From positions 1 to 23,606 of the forward strand of contig MNYV01000055.1 in the NCBI GenBank assembly GCA_001873285.1: a DNA stretch of 23,606 bases, given 5' to 3'. Positions within the stretch are counted from its first letter, which is position 1. Each line of letters opens with the position of its first letter. The notes under the pieces were generated by a model. That model was not told where the DNA came from and searched no databases. It saw only the letters and a list, made by a program, of their open reading frames with translations. The position numbers and the translations under genes were made by a program. Shown piece by piece: positions 1 through 8,241 of the stretch. The stretch comes from Nitrospirae bacterium CG2_30_53_67 (GTDB taxonomy: Bacteria > CG2-30-53-67).

Positions 1-40
1 GAACAAATTTACCGTGTCAACGCGGGTCTGCGACAAAAAT

Positions 41-132
41 GCCTGTCCTCCGACTGGATCGGGGGATTGGTACACATCAGGATTATATAGGGTTGTCATT
101 GTCCGGTCCCCCGATCCAGTCGGAGGACAGGC
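41..132. repeat. 26-bp perfect inverted repeat overlapping R2 copy A
   Basis: Positions 41-66 (starting GCCTGTCCTCCGACTGG) and 107-132 are perfect reverse complements over 26 bp, separated by 40 bases. The right arm lies inside R2 copy A and the left arm outside it, so this is either a nested palindrome or a variable extension of the R2 end. It has no U-tract and is not a classical terminator, although such a hairpin could stabilise the 3' end of the terC transcript. Confidence 0.85.
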
Positions 133-227
133 CCGACCGGACAATCCACCCTTCGACAGGCTCAGGGTGACAATTGTCATGGTGAGCTTGTCGAACCATG
201 GATTCCCCGATCGAGTCGGGGAATGAC
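95..227. repeat. Dispersed intergenic repeat R2, copy A
   Basis: A 133-bp element bounded by GTCATT (95-100) and its complement AATGAC (222-227). Positions 135-212 are identical over 78 bp, in inverted orientation, to 5833-5910. The centre is built around the palindrome GACAATTGTC with flanks related to CTTCGACAGGCTCAGG and GAGCTTGTCGAACC, so the core can fold into a long imperfect hairpin. The element lies just past the stop codon of the terC-like gene. It carries no credible protein. It is likely a MITE or REP-like sequence multiplied in the genome; the motif CTTCGACAGGCTCAGGGTGAC is familiar from intergenic repeats in many environmental bacterial genomes, which is recollection and was not searched. 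Confidence 0.85.
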
Positions 228-270
228 GCTCTCAGAGAAATATTTACCCATAAATTTGTCGCACACCCGA

Positions 271-1515
271 TCAACGCCGTTTTTCCCCCCCATGCATCAT
301 GTTTTGAGCGGCGTCGGCCAGACTCTCTGCCTTGTGTTTGGCTTTTTTGAGCAGGCTCCTCGCCCAGACGAACTCGGTTGCGAGGATGCCAAGGCCGGCT
401 GGGATGACGATCACCGCAGGGCCGGGGAGCACGATCATGGCCACGCCGACCAGAAGCACGCTCGTTCCGATGATCAGGACCAGGATCCGCTTCGCATTTT
501 TGTAGGTCAGCCCGGCCAGGCGCTCCATATTCAGGGAGATGGCGGAGGGCTTGGTGGACGCGGTCTTGACAGGGGCGAAGATCGATGCGAGGATGCCGAC
601 CGATAGGATGCCGGCAATGACCGCGAGCGATATAGGCGCCGGGATATGGAAGTGCCTGGAGAGAATCATCTTCATCCCCACAAAGGCCAGGAGGAAGACC
701 AGGCTTGTTTTGATGTATCTCATTTTTTCCATGATACCGGCGATGACAAAGTAGAGCGACCGCAGGCCCAGGATCGCAAAGACGTTTGAGGTGAGCACCA
801 GAAAGGGATCCCGTGTGACGGCGATGACCGCCGGTATGGAGTCGACTGCAAAAAGGACGTCCGTGGTCTCGACCATGAGCAGGGCGAGAAAGAGCGGCGT
901 GACCGCACGTTTTCCGTGGACCCTAGTGAAGAACTTCAACCCGTCATACCGGGTGGTCACCGGGTAAATCTTCCGGGCAAGGCGCACGGCAAGGTTTTTA
1001 TCAGGGTCCACGTTCTCCTGGCTGGAGATGAGCATCTTGACCGCGGTCATCAGAAGGATCGCCCCGAAAACATAGACCACCCACTCAAACCGGTTGATCA
1101 GAGCCAGGCCTCCGGCGATCATAAGACCGCGAAGGACCACGGCGCCGAATATGCCCCAGAAGAGCACCCGATGCTGGTATTTCTGAGGGACCTTGAAATA
1201 GGAAAAGATGAGCGCCATGATGAAGATGTTGTCCAGGCTGAGCGACTCCTCGATGAGGTATCCGGTAAAGAACTGAAGGGCCGCCTGGCTGCCGCTGAGT
1301 CCATCCGGTGTATCAAGCCCGATGCCGAGCCAGTGGTGTTCGTATATATAGTAGACACCCGCGTTGAATGCCAGGGCAAGGGATATCCAGAAGGCGGTCC
1401 AGGCCAGGGACTCGAGCGGGGAGATTGCATGGGCCTTGCGGTTAAAAACACCGAGGTCAAGGACAAGAACGGCCGCGACCAGGGAGAAGAAACCGATCCA
1501 GATCCAGATACTCAT
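271..1515 (-). CDS. TerC/Alx family membrane protein with C-terminal PGPGW domain
   Basis: A 414-residue integral membrane protein. Residues 1 to about 310 match the TerC/Alx family: an N-terminal helix with LDLGVFNRK, then SLSLDNIFIMALIF near residue 90, then LFAVDSIPAVIAVTRDPF near 220, which supply the intramembrane acidic residues typical of the family. Alx-type members are linked to manganese export and alkaline or metal stress; tellurite resistance is the historical name. Residues about 340-400 form a separate module with two hydrophobic segments around VLPGPAVIVIPAG and EFVWAR, resembling the PGPGW transmembrane domain. The start codon overlaps the hemL stop by one base (TAATG), so translation is probably coupled to hemL. 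It is the last gene before R2 copy A. Family assignment is firm; the transported substrate is not shown by the sequence. Confidence 0.9.
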   Translation of the reverse strand: MSIWIWIGFFSLVAAVLVLDLGVFNRKAHAISPLESLAWTAFWISLALAFNAGVYYIYEHHWLGIGLDTPDGLSGSQAALQFFTGYLIEESLSLDNIFIMALIFSYFKVPQKYQHRVLFWGIFGAVVLRGLMIAGGLALINRFEWVVYVFGAILLMTAVKMLISSQENVDPDKNLAVRLARKIYPVTTRYDGLKFFTRVHGKRAVTPLFLALLMVETTDVLFAVDSIPAVIAVTRDPFLVLTSNVFAILGLRSLYFVIAGIMEKMRYIKTSLVFLLAFVGMKMILSRHFHIPAPISLAVIAGILSVGILASIFAPVKTASTKPSAISLNMERLAGLTYKNAKRILVLIIGTSVLLVGVAMIVLPGPAVIVIPAGLGILATEFVWARSLLKKAKHKAESLADAAQNMMHGGEKRR

Positions 1516-2795
1516 TATAAGCCCTTTAAACTTTTTCCGCAGGCCTCGATGGTCTTTTCGATGTCCTCTTCGGTGTGGGCCAGGGACATGAAGGCCGCCT
1601 CAAACTGGGAGGGCGCCAGGTTCACGCCATTCTTCAGCATGTTGTGAAAGAATTTCCCGAAACGTTTCGTGTCCGACCGGGACGCGCTTGCATAGTCCGA
1701 GACCGGATCACCCGTGAAGAAGGTGCAGAACATAGCGCCCACACGGGTCTGGTAGGCCGGAATGCCGGCTTTGCCGAAGGCCGTCCGGATCCCGGCGCAG
1801 AGCATGTCCGTGCTGCGCTCCAGTTTTTCATAGGCGCCGGGTTCAGAGAGGATCTTCAGGGTTTCGATCCCCGCGGTCATGGCCAACGGGTTCCCGGAGA
1901 GGGTCCCGGCCTGGTAGATGGGCCCCGAGGGCGAGACTTGTTCCATGATCTCTCTCCGGCCGCCGTAGGCCCCGACCGGAAGGCCTCCACCGATGATCTT
2001 GCCGAGGGTTGTCATGTCGGGCCGCACGCCGTAGCGTTCCTGGGCGCCTCCATAAGCCGCCCGGAACCCGCTCATCACCTCGTCGAAGATCAGCACGATC
2101 CCGTGTTCCTGGGTGATCTTTTTCAGACCTTCGAGAAAACCTTTTCCGGGAGGGATCACGCCCATGTTGCCCGGCAGGGGTTCGAGAATGATGCAGGCGA
2201 TCTCTTCCCCTTGTTTTTCAATGATCTCCTGCACGGCATGGAGGTCATTAAACGGCGCGGTGAGGGTGTTTCTCGCATAGTCCTTGGGCACACCCGGGCT
2301 GGTCGGGACGCCGAAGGTCGCGGCGCCGGATCCGGCCTTGACCAGCAGGCCGTCGGCGTGTCCGTGGTAGCACCCTTCAAACTTGATGATCTTGTCCCTT
2401 CCGGTGAATCCCCTTGCCACGCGGATCGCGCTCATGGTCGCCTCGGTCCCGGAGTTGACCATGCGGACCATCTCGATGGACGGCACGGCGTCTATAACCA
2501 TTTGGGCCAGCTCGATCTCGAGTTCCGTGGGGGCGCCGAAGCTCGTCCCTTTGGCGAGTGCCCGGGTCAATGTCTCGATCACCCTCGGATGGGCATGCCC
2601 CACGATCATGGGGCCCCAGGATCCCACATAGTCGATGTACGCATTGCCGTCCACGTCGTAGATCCTGCTCCCCTCCGCCCGTTCGATAAAGATCGGCGTT
2701 CCGCCTACGGATTTAAACGCCCTGACCGGACTGTTGACCCCGCCTGGGATGAGTTTTATTGCCTGCTGAAACAATTTTTCCGACCGATTCGTCAT
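1515..2795 (-). CDS. hemL: Glutamate-1-semialdehyde 2,1-aminomutase
   Basis: PLP-dependent cytosolic enzyme converting glutamate-1-semialdehyde to 5-aminolevulinate, second step of the C5 route. I chose the ATG at 2795, giving 426 residues, the usual family length: an AAGGAGA ribosome site lies 8-9 bases upstream and the protein then begins [13 protein letters not shown] start at 2831 would add 12 unrelated residues. Landmarks are [13 protein letters not shown] near residue 15, GCYHGHADG at 141, the PLP aspartate in FDEVMSGFR at 238, and the Schiff-base lysine K266 in [14 protein letters not shown]. It works with HemA, encoded upstream in the same cluster. The stop overlaps the next gene's ATG. 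All key residues are intact. Confidence 0.97.
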   Translation of the reverse strand: MTNRSEKLFQQAIKLIPGGVNSPVRAFKSVGGTPIFIERAEGSRIYDVDGNAYIDYVGSWGPMIVGHAHPRVIETLTRALAKGTSFGAPTELEIELAQMVIDAVPSIEMVRMVNSGTEATMSAIRVARGFTGRDKIIKFEGCYHGHADGLLVKAGSGAATFGVPTSPGVPKDYARNTLTAPFNDLHAVQEIIEKQGEEIACIILEPLPGNMGVIPPGKGFLEGLKKITQEHGIVLIFDEVMSGFRAAYGGAQERYGVRPDMTTLGKIIGGGLPVGAYGGRREIMEQVSPSGPIYQAGTLSGNPLAMTAGIETLKILSEPGAYEKLERSTDMLCAGIRTAFGKAGIPAYQTRVGAMFCTFFTGDPVSDYASASRSDTKRFGKFFHNMLKNGVNLAPSQFEAAFMSLAHTEEDIEKTIEACGKSLKGL

Positions 2796-2899
2796 GGATT
2801 CTTCTCCTTCTCTGCATTTGCCGCCAGACATTAAGTAACATTTTCAAAGGGGTTCTGTCAACGGGGATATAGGGCCCGAATCCCGATTATGAATCCTGT

Positions 2900-3163
2900 T
2901 TACGGGGCATAGGTCAGGAATGCGATGAGCATGAGCAGGAGAGGAAAGACCATGTGCGGAATAACGAAGGGCCAGCGGATGTCCCTGCATGCTTTCCTGA
3001 AGCAGATCAGATGGAGGTACCCGAAGACCAGAATAGAGAACAGAGAAACCCATGGGTTCTCCCGGATCAGGAGGAGCATCAGGGCCATGAAATAGATCAG
3101 ATCAAAAAAGAACAGGCTCAAGAGGTGAAAGATAATCTCGCCGTGGTAACGCCGGATGAACAT
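2900..3163 (-). CDS. Small predicted membrane protein between hemB and hemL
   Basis: I do not recognise a family. The start at 3163 gives 87 residues (MFIRRYHGEI...) and has GGAGGG upstream; a longer form from 3202 would overlap the end of hemB and lacks a better site. It shows about three hydrophobic segments: residues 10-32 (FHLLSLFFFDLIYFMALMLL), 37-52 and 68-85. Charged loops such as RKACRDIRW lie between them, and no signal-peptide cleavage site is evident. It is co-directional with and tightly packed after hemB, about 100 bases before the hemL start. That suggests membership of the heme operon, perhaps a membrane accessory, but no function can be assigned. The possibility that it is a chance reading frame is reduced by the good ribosome site and the coherent hydrophobic pattern. 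Confidence 0.6.
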   Translation of the reverse strand: MFIRRYHGEIIFHLLSLFFFDLIYFMALMLLLIRENPWVSLFSILVFGYLHLICFRKACRDIRWPFVIPHMVFPLLLMLIAFLTYAP

Positions 3164-3182
3164 CTCTCTTTGCCCTCCATCC

Positions 3183-4151
3183 CTAAAGGAGTTTTGCCGC
3201 ATCCTTGGCCCAGTAGGTGAGGATCATATCCGCTCCGGCCCGTTTGATGGCCGTGAGGGATTCCATCATGACTTTCTTTTCATCGAGCCATCCGAGTTTG
3301 GCCGCGGCCTTGAGCATGGCGTATTCCCCGCTGACGTTGTAGGCCGCGACCGGGAGATCGAATTCCTCCCGCACGCGGTAGATGATGTCGAGATAGGGGA
3401 GGGCGGGCTTGACCATGAGGATGTCCGCGCCTTCGGATGCATCCAGCTCGGCCTCGCGCATGGCCTCCCGCGTATTGGCCGGGTCCATCTGGTAGGATGA
3501 CCGGTCTCCGAACTTGGGCGGGGATTCGGCCGCATCCCGGAAGGGTCCGTAAAAGGCCGAGGCATATTTGACCGCATAGGACATAATGGGGATCGCCTCA
3601 AACCCTTCTTCATCCAGGGCGTCCCGGATCGCCCCGACCCGGCCGTCCATCATGTCCGACGGCGCGACCATGTCGGCGCCGGCTCGGGCATGGGACACGG
3701 CCTCCCTGGCCAGAAGCTCAAGCGTCGTGTCATTGAGGACCTCTCCATTTTCCACGATGCCGCAATGGCCGTGGCTGGTATATTCGCAAAGGCAGACATC
3801 GGTGATGACCATGAGGTCCGGGACCTTGTCCTTGAGCGCCCGCACCGCCGTCTGGATGATCCCACGGTCATCGTAGGCCCCGGAACCCATCTCGTCCTTG
3901 GTCTTGGGGATGCCGAAGAGGATGACGGCGGGGATGCCGAGTCCATGCACGGTCTTGGCCTCTTTGATCAGGTGGTCCACGGAGAACTGAAAATTCCCCG
4001 GCATGGAGGAGATCTCCTTACGCACATTCTTCCCGTGGATCACGAACATGGGATAGATCAGATCATCCACGGAGAGGGCGGTCTCCCGGATCATCCTCCG
4101 CCATTGCGGGTTCTTCCGCATCCTTCGCGGCCGGTAGCTGGGAAAGAACAT
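3183..4151 (-). CDS. hemB: Porphobilinogen synthase (5-aminolevulinate dehydratase)
   Basis: Condenses two 5-aminolevulinate molecules to porphobilinogen in the cytosol. At 322 residues the length is normal. The metal-binding cysteines of the zinc-type enzyme are present as C120, C122 and C130 in [14 protein letters not shown]. The two active-site lysines are K195 in [14 protein letters not shown] and K248 in [12 protein letters not shown]. This is therefore a zinc-dependent form and not the magnesium-only form in which the cysteines are replaced. The ATG at 4151 is preceded by AGGAGG at a suitable distance, and that ribosome site overlaps the end of cobA-hemD, whose stop lies 5 bases upstream. 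The two are almost certainly co-transcribed. Confidence 0.97.
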   Translation of the reverse strand: MFFPSYRPRRMRKNPQWRRMIRETALSVDDLIYPMFVIHGKNVRKEISSMPGNFQFSVDHLIKEAKTVHGLGIPAVILFGIPKTKDEMGSGAYDDRGIIQTAVRALKDKVPDLMVITDVCLCEYTSHGHCGIVENGEVLNDTTLELLAREAVSHARAGADMVAPSDMMDGRVGAIRDALDEEGFEAIPIMSYAVKYASAFYGPFRDAAESPPKFGDRSSYQMDPANTREAMREAELDASEGADILMVKPALPYLDIIYRVREEFDLPVAAYNVSGEYAMLKAAAKLGWLDEKKVMMESLTAIKRAGADMILTYWAKDAAKLL

Positions 4152-4156
4152 GATGG

Positions 4157-5725
4157 TTAATCCTCCTTTTTTTTCTCTATATTATACGGTTCCCCGAACA
4201 AACGCAAGATCGAATCGGAAAGCGAGCTTAAGGTGGACGATTCGGGTTCGAGCGCCACCTCCAATCCCTGTTTCCTGGCAGCATTCCCTGTCACCGGGCC
4301 GATGCAGGCGATCCGGATTCCCTGAAGGGCCCCGCTCAGCCCCTCCTTTTCCACGGACGTCATGAAATTATTTACATTGGAAGGACTGGTGAAGACGATC
4401 AGATGGGCCTTTCTCTTGACCAGGATCTCCTGAAGGTCCTTGGGGTTGATCTCCGGCGGGACATTGCGGTAGACCGGGGCGACCACCACCTCGGCCCCCT
4501 CGTCCCTCAGGGTGTCTGGAAGGATCTCCCGGGCCTTTTCCGCCCTCGGGATCAGGATCTTGGCGCCGTGCAGATCGCCCTCTGCCTTGAGGGCCCGGAT
4601 CACCCCTTCGCCCCGGAATTCCTCAGGGATCAGGTCCGTCCGGATCCCTTTATCGAGAAGGGCCTGTGCCGTGGCCGTTCCCACGGTGATGATCCGGATC
4701 CCCTTGAGGTCACGGGCGTCCCGGCCCCGGGAAATGAGCCGGTCCATGAATCCCCGGACTGCGTTGGCGCTGGTGAAGACCGCCCAGTGGAAGGAGGAAA
4801 ACTCATCTATGGCACGATCCAGGATCTCAAAGCTCTCCGGCGGGACGATCCGGATGGTGGGAAGATAAAAGATCTCGGCGCCGAACCGTTCCAGGTGTTC
4901 GGAGAAGTCTCCGGCCTGCTCTCTCTCACGGGTGAGGACGATCCGTTTCCCGAAGAGGGGGAGCCGCTCCGCCCATTGGAGCTTGTCCCGAAGGGTCACG
5001 CTCTCCCCCACGATCATGATGGCCGGGGCCTTGAAGTCCGCGGCCTGCGCCTTTTCGTAGATGTCGGAGAGGGTTCCGCACAGGGTTTCCTGGTCCGGGG
5101 TGGTGGCCCACCGGATCAGGGCCACCGGGGTCTTAGGGGACCGGCCGTGGGCCATGATCTTCAGGACGTTTTCCTTGAGGTTTCCGATTCCCATGTAGAT
5201 TACCAGGGTCCCGACGCCGGTGCTGAGTTTTGCCCAGTCCACGGAGGGGCCGGATTTTTCAGACCCCTCATGTCCGGTCACGAAGGCCACGGTCGAGGAG
5301 AGGTTCCGGTGGGTCAGGGGGATTCCTGCGTAGGCCGCTGCGGCCGTGGCCGCGGGGATCCCCGGCACGATTTCGAACTCAATCCCCTGCTTGACAAGTT
5401 CCTCGGCCTCTTCGCCTCCACGGCCGAAGAGGAGCGGGTCCCCGCCCTTGAGCCGGCCCACGGTGCGGCCCTCTCGGGTCTTCTCAATCAGGATCTGATT
5501 GATCTCGTCCTGGTGCAGGGTGTGATGGACGCCGGTCTTCCCGGCGTAAATGATCTCGCAGCCTTTTCTCGCGTATTGAAGAAATTTCTGATTGGCCAGG
5601 TGGTCATAGAGAAGGACATCGGAGTCCTGAATGCACTCAATGGCCCTGAGAGTGATCAGTTTGGGATGTCCCGGTCCGGCGCCGATCAGGTAGACCTTTC
5701 CATTTTTGGGCCTTTCACGAAGCAA
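4157..5725 (-). CDS. cobA-hemD: Fused uroporphyrinogen-III C-methyltransferase / uroporphyrinogen-III synthase
   Basis: A 522-residue two-domain protein. Residues about 8-250 are the SAM-dependent methyltransferase (SUMT/CobA), with [17 protein letters not shown] at 12-28, [17 protein letters not shown] at 90-106 and [21 protein letters not shown]. Residues about 256-505 are uroporphyrinogen-III synthase (HemD), with [28 protein letters not shown] and [11 protein letters not shown]. The fusion closes the tetrapyrrole ring and then methylates at C2 and C7 to precorrin-2, pointing to siroheme, cobalamin or siroheme-derived heme. Such fusions are common in anaerobic bacteria. The start is TTG at 5725, supported by GGAGGA 6 bases upstream; no in-frame ATG precedes the first conserved motif. 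The SUMT part has no Met1-based redox extension of the CysG type. Confidence 0.95.
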   Translation of the reverse strand: MLRERPKNGKVYLIGAGPGHPKLITLRAIECIQDSDVLLYDHLANQKFLQYARKGCEIIYAGKTGVHHTLHQDEINQILIEKTREGRTVGRLKGGDPLLFGRGGEEAEELVKQGIEFEIVPGIPAATAAAAYAGIPLTHRNLSSTVAFVTGHEGSEKSGPSVDWAKLSTGVGTLVIYMGIGNLKENVLKIMAHGRSPKTPVALIRWATTPDQETLCGTLSDIYEKAQAADFKAPAIMIVGESVTLRDKLQWAERLPLFGKRIVLTREREQAGDFSEHLERFGAEIFYLPTIRIVPPESFEILDRAIDEFSSFHWAVFTSANAVRGFMDRLISRGRDARDLKGIRIITVGTATAQALLDKGIRTDLIPEEFRGEGVIRALKAEGDLHGAKILIPRAEKAREILPDTLRDEGAEVVVAPVYRNVPPEINPKDLQEILVKRKAHLIVFTSPSNVNNFMTSVEKEGLSGALQGIRIACIGPVTGNAARKQGLEVALEPESSTLSSLSDSILRLFGEPYNIEKKKED

Positions 5726-5738
5726 AGCAGATCCTCCA
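5719..5738 (-). promoter_or_regulatory. Ribosome binding site fixing a TTG start for cobA-hemD
   Basis: Read on the minus strand, GGAGGA stands 6 bases before TTG CTT CGT GAA, the first codons of cobA-hemD. The next in-frame codons lead straight into [10 protein letters not shown], so the TTG is the only start consistent with both spacing and the conserved N-terminus. Confidence 0.75.
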
Positions 5739-5789
5739 AATATACATAGAGTAATAAATATGCACAGCGACAGAAGTCGTAATCAGTTT

Positions 5790-5925
5790 GTCATTCCACG
5801 ACCCTCCGATCGGGGGATTGGAGGGCATGCTTGATCGGGGAATCCATGGTTCGACAAGCTCACCATGACAATTGTCACCCTGAGCCTGTCGAAGGGTGGA
5901 TTGTCCGGTCGAGCCGGACAATGAC
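5790..5925. repeat. Dispersed intergenic repeat R2, copy B
   Basis: A 136-bp element with GTCATT at 5790 and AATGAC at 5920-5925, inverted relative to copy A near the left end of the window. The 78-bp core (5833-5910) is identical to 135-212; the tip sequences differ, including an extra GATCGGGGGATTGGAGG stretch. It fills most of the 228-base gap between hemC and cobA-hemD, so it sits inside the heme cluster and would be transcribed if the cluster is one operon. Its long foldback could act as a processing or attenuation site. Confidence 0.85.
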
Positions 5926-5953
5926 GTTATTCAACCATTTTTAGAAGAAATGG

Positions 5954-6886
5954 TTATCGTTGTTTATAGACTTCCTCCAGGATCTTGTCCGCACCGGCTT
6001 CGAGGAGCCGTTCGGCCAGCTTGACCCCGAGAGATTCTCCCCGGGTCCTGGGTCCCATGATCTCGTCCCGGATCAGGGTCTTCCCGTCCACGCTCCCCAC
6101 CAGACCCCTCAGGCGCATGGTATGGTTTTCGATCTCGGCGTATGCCGCGATGGGGACCTGACAGCCCCCTTCGAGCCTTTTCAGCAGGGCGCGTTCCGAC
6201 GTGACGGCGTCAAAGGTCTCCCGGTGCAGAAGAAAAGCGATTTGGCTGTTGATCCATGGATCCTCCCTGCGGCACTCAATGCCCACGGCCCCCTGGCCGA
6301 TGGCCGGAAGCGAGATCTCAGGGGAGAGCAACTCGGTGATCTTGTCGCCCCAGCCCATCCTCCGGATCCCTGCGGCCGCGAGGATCACGGCATCCAGGCC
6401 TTCGGTGTCGAGTTTGCGGATCCGGGTGTCGAGGTTGCCCCGCAGGGTGACCATTTTGAGGTCCGAGCGCAGGTGCAGGAGCTGGGCCTGCCGTCGGAGA
6501 CTGCTGGTTCCGATTTTAGCGCCCTGCGGCATTTCGGAAAACTTAAGTCCGCGGGAGATCAGGGCGTCCCTGGGGTCTTCCCGTTTGCAGATGACCGGGA
6601 GGTGGAGCGGATCAGGAAGGTCAGTGGGCACATCCTTGATGCTGTGTACGGCGATATCGATCTTGCCGTCCATGAGGGCCTCTTCAATCTCTTTGACAAA
6701 GAGCCCCTTGCCTCCCACCCGGGCCAGAGGCACATCGAGAATTTTGTCTCCGGTGGTCTTGATCTTGATCAGGGAGACCGACAGGTCTTTGTCCTTGGAC
6801 TCCAGGGATTCCTTGATCCAGTTGGCCTGCCAGAGTGCGAGCCGGCTTCCGCGCGTCCCGATTCGTATCTCATTTTTCTTCTGCAT
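5954..6886 (-). CDS. hemC: Hydroxymethylbilane synthase (porphobilinogen deaminase)
   Basis: Polymerises four porphobilinogens to hydroxymethylbilane, the substrate of HemD. It has 310 residues, the normal length. It begins IRIGTRGSRLALWQAN; VHSIKDVPTDLP at about 80-91 supplies the catalytic aspartate; GTSSLRRQAQL and LRGNLDTRIRKLD supply the substrate-binding arginines. C242 in LEGGCQVPIAAYA is the attachment point of the dipyrromethane cofactor. The ATG at 6886 has AAGGA 7 bases upstream. It lies 80 bases after hemA and 228 bases before cobA-hemD, the latter gap taken up by repeat R2. Confidence 0.97.
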   Translation of the reverse strand: MQKKNEIRIGTRGSRLALWQANWIKESLESKDKDLSVSLIKIKTTGDKILDVPLARVGGKGLFVKEIEEALMDGKIDIAVHSIKDVPTDLPDPLHLPVICKREDPRDALISRGLKFSEMPQGAKIGTSSLRRQAQLLHLRSDLKMVTLRGNLDTRIRKLDTEGLDAVILAAAGIRRMGWGDKITELLSPEISLPAIGQGAVGIECRREDPWINSQIAFLLHRETFDAVTSERALLKRLEGGCQVPIAAYAEIENHTMRLRGLVGSVDGKTLIRDEIMGPRTRGESLGVKLAERLLEAGADKILEEVYKQR

Positions 6887-6966
6887 GATATGTCCTTATG
6901 GTCCCTTCACCGAGTTCAGGCTGGGGTTATTTTTTTATCGACCTGCAAGATGACGTTCATGAACAT

Positions 6967-8241
6967 TCAGTCTTCTTCGGATTTTTCCAGTCGAAAGATC
7001 TCCTTGAGGATCTGTATGAAAGTCTCCTTCTCTTGCCTGTGGCTGTACATTTTCAAGGCCTGCGTGGGCCCGTGCAGGATCTTGTTGATCATGGAGACGG
7101 ACATGGATTCGATGGCCTTCTTGTCCTGCTCCGAGATCCCGTTTAACTTGGGGAGGGTCTTTTTCAGTTCTTCCCGGCGGATCTGTTCCAGCCGTTCCCG
7201 GAGAAGCACGATCAGAGGGGTGACCTCCAGTGATGCCATCCATTTCAGGAAGGCCAAGACCTCTTCGGAGACGATGGTGTCGGCCTTTTCGGCTTCTTTT
7301 TCCCGTCCCTCGATGTTGGTGTGCACCACCGACTGCAGGTCGTCAATGTCATAGAGGTAGACGTTGTCGATCTTATTGATCTCAGGATCCAGGTCCCTGG
7401 GTACGGCGATGTCGATCATGAGGATCGGTTTGTTGCGCCTCAAGTGAAGGACGTCCTTAACCTGATGATGGTGGAGGATATAATGGGGCGAGCCGGTTGA
7501 GGTGATAATGATATCGGTATGGATCAGGGAGTTGATGAAATCTTCAAAGCGGATGGCGCTTCCTCGGAACTCCTGTGCCAGTTCCACGGCCCTGCTGTAG
7601 GTCCGGTTGGTGACCAGAATTTTTCCGGCGCCGTTGTTCATGAGGTGCCGGGCCGCGAGCTCGCTCATTTCTCCGGCCCCGATCAGCATCACGGTCTTGT
7701 CCGTGATGTCCTCAAAGATTTTTTTGGCGAGTTCCACGGCCGCATAACTGATGGAGACGGCGTTCTTCGCGATCTCTGTCTCTGTCTTGACCCGCTTGGC
7801 CACGGCAAAGGCCTTGTGCATCAGCCGGTTCAGGATCAAGCCCGTGGCGTGGTTCTCCAAGGCGATGGTATAAGCGCTCTTGATCTGCCCTAGGATCTGA
7901 GGCTCGCCGACCACCATGGAGTCGAGCGATGATGCCACCCGGAAGAGGTGCAGGACCGCTTCCTCGTCCTTAAGGACATAGATATACGGATCAAGGGAAC
8001 TCACGGGCGTATTTTTTCCCGATCCGAGGAAACTCTTGATCTGCTCGATTCCCTTCTCCGGATGGCTGCTCAGCGTGAGAATCTCCACGCGGTTGCAGGT
8101 GGAGAGGATCAGGCATTCCTGGATGGCCTCGCTTTTCAGTTTTATAAGGAGATCGGGAAGGGTATCCACGGGCATGGAAAGCTTTTCCCGAAGCTCCACC
8201 GGCGCTGTCTTGTGGCTCATCCCGACCAGTAAAATACCCAT
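6967..8241 (-). CDS. hemA: Glutamyl-tRNA reductase
   Basis: Reduces glutamyl-tRNA(Glu) to glutamate-1-semialdehyde with NADPH, the committed and usually regulated step of the C5 pathway. It has 424 residues. The N-terminal catalytic domain has VGMSHKTAPVELREK and the nucleophile C49 in LILSTCNRVEIL. VVGEPQILGQIK follows near residue 112. The NADPH domain has MLIGAGEMSELAARHL near 187 and LVTNRTYSRA. The C-terminal dimerisation helices run from about 330, with MINKILHGPTQALK. Its ATG overlaps the hemX stop (TAATG), suggesting coupled production with HemX, a membrane protein that in Bacillus affects HemA abundance. Confidence 0.97.
   Translation of the reverse strand: MGILLVGMSHKTAPVELREKLSMPVDTLPDLLIKLKSEAIQECLILSTCNRVEILTLSSHPEKGIEQIKSFLGSGKNTPVSSLDPYIYVLKDEEAVLHLFRVASSLDSMVVGEPQILGQIKSAYTIALENHATGLILNRLMHKAFAVAKRVKTETEIAKNAVSISYAAVELAKKIFEDITDKTVMLIGAGEMSELAARHLMNNGAGKILVTNRTYSRAVELAQEFRGSAIRFEDFINSLIHTDIIITSTGSPHYILHHHQVKDVLHLRRNKPILMIDIAVPRDLDPEINKIDNVYLYDIDDLQSVVHTNIEGREKEAEKADTIVSEEVLAFLKWMASLEVTPLIVLLRERLEQIRREELKKTLPKLNGISEQDKKAIESMSVSMINKILHGPTQALKMYSHRQEKETFIQILKEIFRLEKSEED

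Noticed and set aside
14-274. Small open frames on both strands at the left edge
   Set aside because: They are translations of repeat R2 and its flanks and change with the repeat; no ribosome site or conserved residues.
1575-2834. Long plus-strand open frame (419 codons) opposite hemL
   Set aside because: It is antisense to a clear hemL, lacks a recognisable domain, and is rich in Gly, Pro, Asp and His as expected from reading GC-biased codons backwards.
4403-5749. 448-codon open frame opposite cobA-hemD
   Set aside because: Antisense shadow; composition is Gly/Asp/Pro-rich with no coherent motif, while the minus strand encodes two full enzyme domains.
5960-7354. 464-codon open frame opposite hemC and the end of hemA
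   Set aside because: It crosses two genuine genes and their gap on the opposite strand, with no domain and no good ribosome site.
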